The position numbers were made by a program, and so were the translations under genes. 64,000 nt of DNA. Origin: Polymorphospora lycopeni. GTDB lineage: Bacteria > Actinomycetota > Actinomycetes > Mycobacteriales > Micromonosporaceae. Positions 60,376-64,000 of this stretch are shown one piece after another. The notes under the pieces are model-generated. The model did not search any database and was not told the DNA's origin. It worked only from the letters and a program-made list of their open reading frames with translations. Where the stretch lies: NCBI RefSeq assembly GCF_042237075.1, contig NZ_JBCGDC010000001.1, positions 62,001 to 126,000 on the forward strand, written 5' to 3'. Numbering within the stretch: the stretch's first letter is position 1; the number at the start of each line of letters is the position of its first letter.

Positions 60376-60747
60376 TCAGATTGGCGTGCCGTCGAGGAAC
60401 CGGGCACCGGCGACCCAGCCGACGACGGCGGCGGCGAGACCGACCAGCAGGGTGCCGGCGACGTAGCCGACCGCGGGGAGCCGGGAGTGCCGGGTGCTGG
60501 CCAGGTCAACCGTCTCGTACGCGAACGCGGAGTATGTGGTCAATGCCCCGCAGAATCCGGTGCCGACCAGTGGGCCGATCCAGCCGGGCAGGGCGCTGCC
60601 GGCACCGGCGACGAGCCCGAGCAGCGCCGAGCCGACCACGTTGACCCCGAAGGTGCCCCACGGCAGCCGGCCGGTCACCGCCTGTCCGACGAGGAACCGG
60701 CAGACGGCGCCGAGGGCACCGCCGGCCAGGACGAGCAGCAGGGTCAC
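60376..60747 (-). CDS. crcB: fluoride efflux channel CrcB (first copy)
   Basis: 123 residues from GTG 60747, in a GTGA overlap with the second copy; GTG 60759 is an alternative. Four hydrophobic segments, signature FLVGQAVTGRLPWGTFGVNVVGSALLG and GFCGALTTYSAFAYE. Fluc channels export fluoride; two-gene pairs often form heterodimers. Confidence 0.93.
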   Translation of the reverse strand: MTLLLVLAGGALGAVCRFLVGQAVTGRLPWGTFGVNVVGSALLGLVAGAGSALPGWIGPLVGTGFCGALTTYSAFAYETVDLASTRHSRLPAVGYVAGTLLVGLAAAVVGWVAGARFLDGTPI

Positions 60748-61130
60748 GGCTGCCCCCACCGGGCCGCCGCCCAGATCCCGAGGCGTACGGCGAGCAGCGC
60801 CCCGGCCAGGGTGCCGAGCACGTAGCCGGCGGCCGGTCCGAGGTGTCCGCCGGCGACCAGGTCACGGGCTTCGACCGCGTACGTCGAGAAGGTGGTGAAC
60901 CCGCCGAGCACCCCGGTGCCGAGGAACGGCCGGACGAGCGGGTGGGCGTCGGTCTTGGTGGTGACGACCCGCATCAGCGCGCCGAGCAGTGCGCAGCCGA
61001 TCAGGTTGGTGACCAGGGTCGCCCACGGGAAGCCGGTGGCGGGGCCGGGCCAGGCTTCGGCCAGGCCGTAGCGGGCGGCCGACCCGAGCGCGCCGCCGGC
61101 CGCGACCACCACCAGCGGGCCGGCCCGCAT
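60744..61130 (-). CDS. crcB: fluoride efflux channel CrcB (second copy)
   Basis: 128 residues from ATG 61130, overlapping the upstream membrane-protein stop (TGATG). Core RYGLAEAWPGPATGFPWATLVTNLIGCALLG and GVLGGFTTFSTYAVEA are the Fluc signatures. Overlaps the first copy by 4 bp, so both are translated together. Confidence 0.93.
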   Translation of the reverse strand: MRAGPLVVVAAGGALGSAARYGLAEAWPGPATGFPWATLVTNLIGCALLGALMRVVTTKTDAHPLVRPFLGTGVLGGFTTFSTYAVEARDLVAGGHLGPAAGYVLGTLAGALLAVRLGIWAAARWGQP

Positions 61131-62485
61131 CAGCCCGCCGTCTCCAGGGCCGGGGAGTCGCCGGTGCCGGCCGGGACGGCGGTGCCGGGTTCGGCTTCGG
61201 CGTGGCGCAGGGCGGGGGCCCAGGCCAGGAACGCCACCGGGTAGAGCAGGTAGCCGAACCGGGTGGACGGCATCAGCAGGATGGCGGCGAGGAGGCCGTA
61301 CCCGCAGATCAGCGCGGTGGTCGCGGCGCCGCGCGGCGGGCGGCGGGCGAGGTGGACGGCGATCGCCAGGCCGGCCGCGACCAGCAGCGCCGCCGCGATC
61401 CAGCGGCCACCGGGCAGCGCCGACGCGATCAGGTAGCCGGGGAACGGCGACTGGGCGGGGCTGGTCACCAGTGCGTCGCCGAGCGGGAACCGGATGACGT
61501 TGTCGACGAAGGCGGCCGGGTCGACCAGGACGGCGGGCAGCAGGGCCAGCGCCGGCAGGCCGACCGCGCCGGCGGCCATCCGGCCCAGCCGGCGCCGGCC
61601 GTGGGTCGCCGCGTGCAGCAGCAGTACGAGCGCTACCGGCCAGGCGAAGAGCTTGAGGGCGGCGGCGAGCCCGACCGCGACACCGGCCGCCCCGGGCCGG
61701 GCGGCCGCGCACAGGGCGAGGGCCAGCAGGCAGAGCGCGAGTACGGGGAGGTCGTCGCCGCCGGTGGCCAGCGTCAGCGCGCAGACCGGCAGTACGGTGG
61801 CGAGCTGCACCGCCCGGACCAGGGCCGCGTCGCGGTCGGCGGTCCGGTCGGCGGTCAGCCGGGCGCCGGTGCCACGGACGGTGCCGGCGGCCAGCGCCAG
61901 GGCGACGACGGTCGCGACCGCGAACCAGATCCGCGCGTCGGTCCACCAGCCGTCGCCGGCCAGTGCCCGGGGCAGCCCGAACAGGGCCATCCCCGGCTGG
62001 TAGGGCAGGTAGCCGAGGAGCTGCTCGCCGGGTGGCAGCGCGGCGATGGCGTCGGTGCCGAGGTAGGGGGTGCCGTGGTCGAGCAGGCGGGCGCCGCCGT
62101 GTTCGACGACCACGACCTCTTCCTGCGCCCGGTCGGTCCGGCCGCCGGCCCGCTGGATGGCCTGGAGCACCATCGGCAGCAGGGCGGTCGCGACGAAGGC
62201 CAGGGCCGTGACGGCGGCGCGGGCGGCGGTGCCGGCGATCGACGCTCCGGGCCGGGTTCGCCGGGCGACAAGTTGGCCGACGACGACGAGCGCGGCGGCG
62301 GCGTAGCCGACGGCTGCCACCGCACCCCAGGCCCGGTGTGGCAGCAGGGTGGAGGTGGCCGCGGTGACGGCGGCGAAGATCGCGGAGAGCGTGTAGAGGC
62401 CGAGGTCGGCGGCGAGTCCGCCGGCGGCCCGGTCGATCGACGACCACCGGCGGCGTACGGCGTGGCCTGGCTCGGTGGGAATCAC
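61130..62485 (-). CDS. multi-spanning membrane protein, GT-C glycosyltransferase-like
   Basis: 451 residues from GTG 62485, in a GTGA overlap with the GGDEF-EAL gene. About ten membrane segments. The periplasmic loop EHGGARLLDHGTPYLGT and the YQPG stretch after the second or third segment resemble GT87-type transferases. Substrate unknown. Next gene crcB overlaps by one base. Confidence 0.75.
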   Translation of the reverse strand: MIPTEPGHAVRRRWSSIDRAAGGLAADLGLYTLSAIFAAVTAATSTLLPHRAWGAVAAVGYAAAALVVVGQLVARRTRPGASIAGTAARAAVTALAFVATALLPMVLQAIQRAGGRTDRAQEEVVVVEHGGARLLDHGTPYLGTDAIAALPPGEQLLGYLPYQPGMALFGLPRALAGDGWWTDARIWFAVATVVALALAAGTVRGTGARLTADRTADRDAALVRAVQLATVLPVCALTLATGGDDLPVLALCLLALALCAAARPGAAGVAVGLAAALKLFAWPVALVLLLHAATHGRRRLGRMAAGAVGLPALALLPAVLVDPAAFVDNVIRFPLGDALVTSPAQSPFPGYLIASALPGGRWIAAALLVAAGLAIAVHLARRPPRGAATTALICGYGLLAAILLMPSTRFGYLLYPVAFLAWAPALRHAEAEPGTAVPAGTGDSPALETAG

Positions 62486-64000
62486 GCGGGCAAGTGTGGC
62501 AGACGGTCGGAGCGGCCCCGCCCACCCGGCCGCCGCCCGGACTTCAGGTGGACGACGGCACCCTCGTCGTGCAGGGGCGGGGCGAACTGGCCGGCGCTGC
62601 GGCGCAGGGTGGCCAGCATCCGGGTGGCCGGCATCGGGCGGGCGAAGAGGTGCCCCTGCCCGGCGGCGCAGCCCAGTTCCCACAGCGCGTGGCGTTGCGG
62701 CTCGCTCTCGACCCCTTCGGCGACCACCGAGAGTCCGAGGCTGCGGCCGAGGTCGACGGTGGACCGGATGACGGCCAGCGCCTCGGCGGAGGTGTCCATC
62801 GCCACCACGAACGCCCGGTCGATCTTCAGCTCGTGTACGGCGATGCGGGACAGCACCGACAGCGAGGACGAGCCGCTGCCGAAGTCGTCGAGGGCGAGGC
62901 GTACGCCTTCGGTCCGCAGGCGTTCGAGGACCTGGTCGACGACCTCCAGTTGGCTGACCGTCAGCGTCTCGGTGAGTTCGAGGAAGAGCCGGTCCGGGGG
63001 GAGGTCGTGGGCCCGCAGGCGGTTGGCGACCCGGTCGGGGAACTGCGGGTCGAGCAGGCTCCGCGGGGCGACGTTGACCGCCACCGGCAGGTCGAATCCG
63101 GCCGCCCGCCAGGACTCGGCGGCGGTCAGCGCCTCGTCGAGCACGGTGTCGGCGAACGTCGCCAGCAGCCCGGATCGTTCGATGGTCTCCAGGAACCGGA
63201 TCGGGTCGATGTCGCCGCGGTCGGGGTGGTGCCAGCGGGCCAGCGCCTCGGCGGCGACCACGGCTCCGGTGCCGAGGTCGACGATCGGCTGGAAGTCGAC
63301 GCAGAACTCGTGTTCGGCCACGGCCCGGGGCAGGTCGCCGCCGAGGGACAGCCGTACGACGTCGGCGGTGTCACTGGCTGGCGCGTAGGTGGCGATCCGC
63401 TGCTGCCCTCCGGAGCGTTTGGCCTGGTACATGGCGACGTCGGCGCGGCGTAGCAACTCAGGCATTCCGCCGCTGGGCGGGGCGACCGCGATGCCTCCGC
63501 TGGCCTCGACCCGCAGTCGCATGCCGTCGATGTCGAGCGGCTCCTGCAGTGCGGCGAGCAGGCGTTCGGCCCGGTGGGTGGCGACCGCCGGGGCGGACAG
63601 GCCCTGGAAGAGCACGGCGAACTCGTCGCCGCCGAGCCGTACGACGAGGTCGTCGCCCTGGGCGGCGCTGCGCAGCCGGTCGGCCACCTGGATCAGGACC
63701 TCGTCGCCGGCGCCGTGGCCGAGGGTGTCGTTGACCTCTTTGAAGTGGTTGAGGTCGATCAGCAGCAGTGCGGTGACCCCGTCGGCGTGGCGCTGGCCGA
63801 GCAGTTCGGTGCCGTGGTCGAGCAGTTGCCGGCGGTTGCCGAGGCCGGTGAGGGCGTCGTGGGAGGCGGCCGCGGCGTGCTCGTCGGCGACCCGGGTCAG
63901 CTCCTGGTATGCCGACGCGTTGCGTACGGCTGTGCAGAGTGCGGAGGCGAAGGTGCTCAGGGTGTACTCTTCGCGCTCGTTGAGTTCCACCGGGGCCCGG
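62482..64000 (-). CDS. GGDEF-EAL protein, c-di-GMP metabolism (5' end beyond window)
   Basis: 506 codons in this window; the frame is open at 64000, upstream part probably a GAF sensor (LNEREEYTLSTFASALCTAVRNA looks like its end). GGDEF domain with intact GGDEF (63633-63619 on the minus strand); the inhibitory-site RxxD is QGDD, so product feedback is probably lost. EAL domain with EALARW, NVAPRSL, ELTE, LDDFGSGSSSL, LKIDR and VAEGVES, all catalytic residues present. Either or both activities are possible. Confidence 0.92.
   Translation of the reverse strand, partial: RAPVELNEREEYTLSTFASALCTAVRNASAYQELTRVADEHAAAASHDALTGLGNRRQLLDHGTELLGQRHADGVTALLLIDLNHFKEVNDTLGHGAGDEVLIQVADRLRSAAQGDDLVVRLGGDEFAVLFQGLSAPAVATHRAERLLAALQEPLDIDGMRLRVEASGGIAVAPPSGGMPELLRRADVAMYQAKRSGGQQRIATYAPASDTADVVRLSLGGDLPRAVAEHEFCVDFQPIVDLGTGAVVAAEALARWHHPDRGDIDPIRFLETIERSGLLATFADTVLDEALTAAESWRAAGFDLPVAVNVAPRSLLDPQFPDRVANRLRAHDLPPDRLFLELTETLTVSQLEVVDQVLERLRTEGVRLALDDFGSGSSSLSVLSRIAVHELKIDRAFVVAMDTSAEALAVIRSTVDLGRSLGLSVVAEGVESEPQRHALWELGCAAGQGHLFARPMPATRMLATLRRSAGQFAPPLHDEGAVVHLKSGRRPGGRGRSDRLPHLPA

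Noticed and set aside
60348..62600. Fluoride riboswitch before crcB
   Set aside because: The crcB genes start inside overlapping coding sequence; any leader of this operon would lie beyond 64000.
1..64000. tRNA, rRNA or CRISPR arrays
   Set aside because: No cloverleaf with a T-loop consensus, no rRNA segments and no regularly spaced direct repeats were seen in the intergenic regions.
1..64000. Insertion sequences, prophage or integrated elements
   Set aside because: No transposase, integrase or attachment-site duplication; all gaps hold core-type sequence.

Overview
The window is a 64 kb stretch of a high-GC actinomycete chromosome centred on the replication origin. Gene content, gene order, GTG/TTG start usage, a ParA with a long N-terminal extension, and blocks that match the Mycobacterium tuberculosis neighbourhoods Rv3910-Rv3924 and Rv0046c-Rv0058 point to Actinomycetes. 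Micromonosporaceae (Micromonospora-like) is the most likely family, but the genus cannot be resolved from sequence reading alone. Three N-containing joints and several homopolymer runs show that this is a draft assembly.

Left part (1-12 kb, mostly minus strand): gyrA (cut by the window edge), gyrB, a small unknown plus-strand gene, a DciA-type (DUF721) gene overlapping recF, gnd, dnaN, the oriC region packed with DnaA boxes (9.4-10.2 kb), and dnaA. Next comes the plus-strand block rpmH-rnpA-yidD-yidC-jag-rsmG-parA-parB (12.8-19.1 kb), which serves translation, RNase P, membrane insertion, ribosome methylation and chromosome partitioning. Five parS-like sites lie between 16.7 and 20.4 kb.

Middle part (20-40 kb): a HIT-like unknown protein, a ddl/aminotransferase pair, a GNAT protein, then the minus-strand envelope and stress block murJ - pseudokinase - sigM - anti-sigma - trxB - trxA - cwlM. 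Next are cca (divergent), a zinc-ribbon membrane protein, a flotillin/NfeD-like pair, ogt, ino1 and its neighbouring PadR regulator with a clear palindromic operator.

Right part (41-64 kb): DUF5318, a bifunctional penicillin-binding protein, a GT87-type mannosyltransferase-like protein, a second large membrane protein with nfo, a secreted or anchored protein, the rpsF-ssb-rpsR-rplI operon, a VWA lipoprotein, a W-rich repeat membrane protein, and dnaB with DnaA boxes upstream. The last part is mainly minus strand: an MDMPI-family protein, a zinc-finger protein, a phosphoribosyltransferase, and a tightly overlapping set of a GGDEF-EAL protein, a multi-spanning membrane protein and two CrcB fluoride channels.

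Most genes are core. I see no phage, transposon, CRISPR array or convincing novel multi-gene system. The most unusual signals are a 62-bp fold-back insertion inside rnpA, two parS sites embedded in the same reading phase of parA, DnaA-box clusters at gyrB-gyrA, dnaA-rpmH, beside parS and upstream of dnaB, a repeated linker in SigM, and assembly damage located at strong hairpins.
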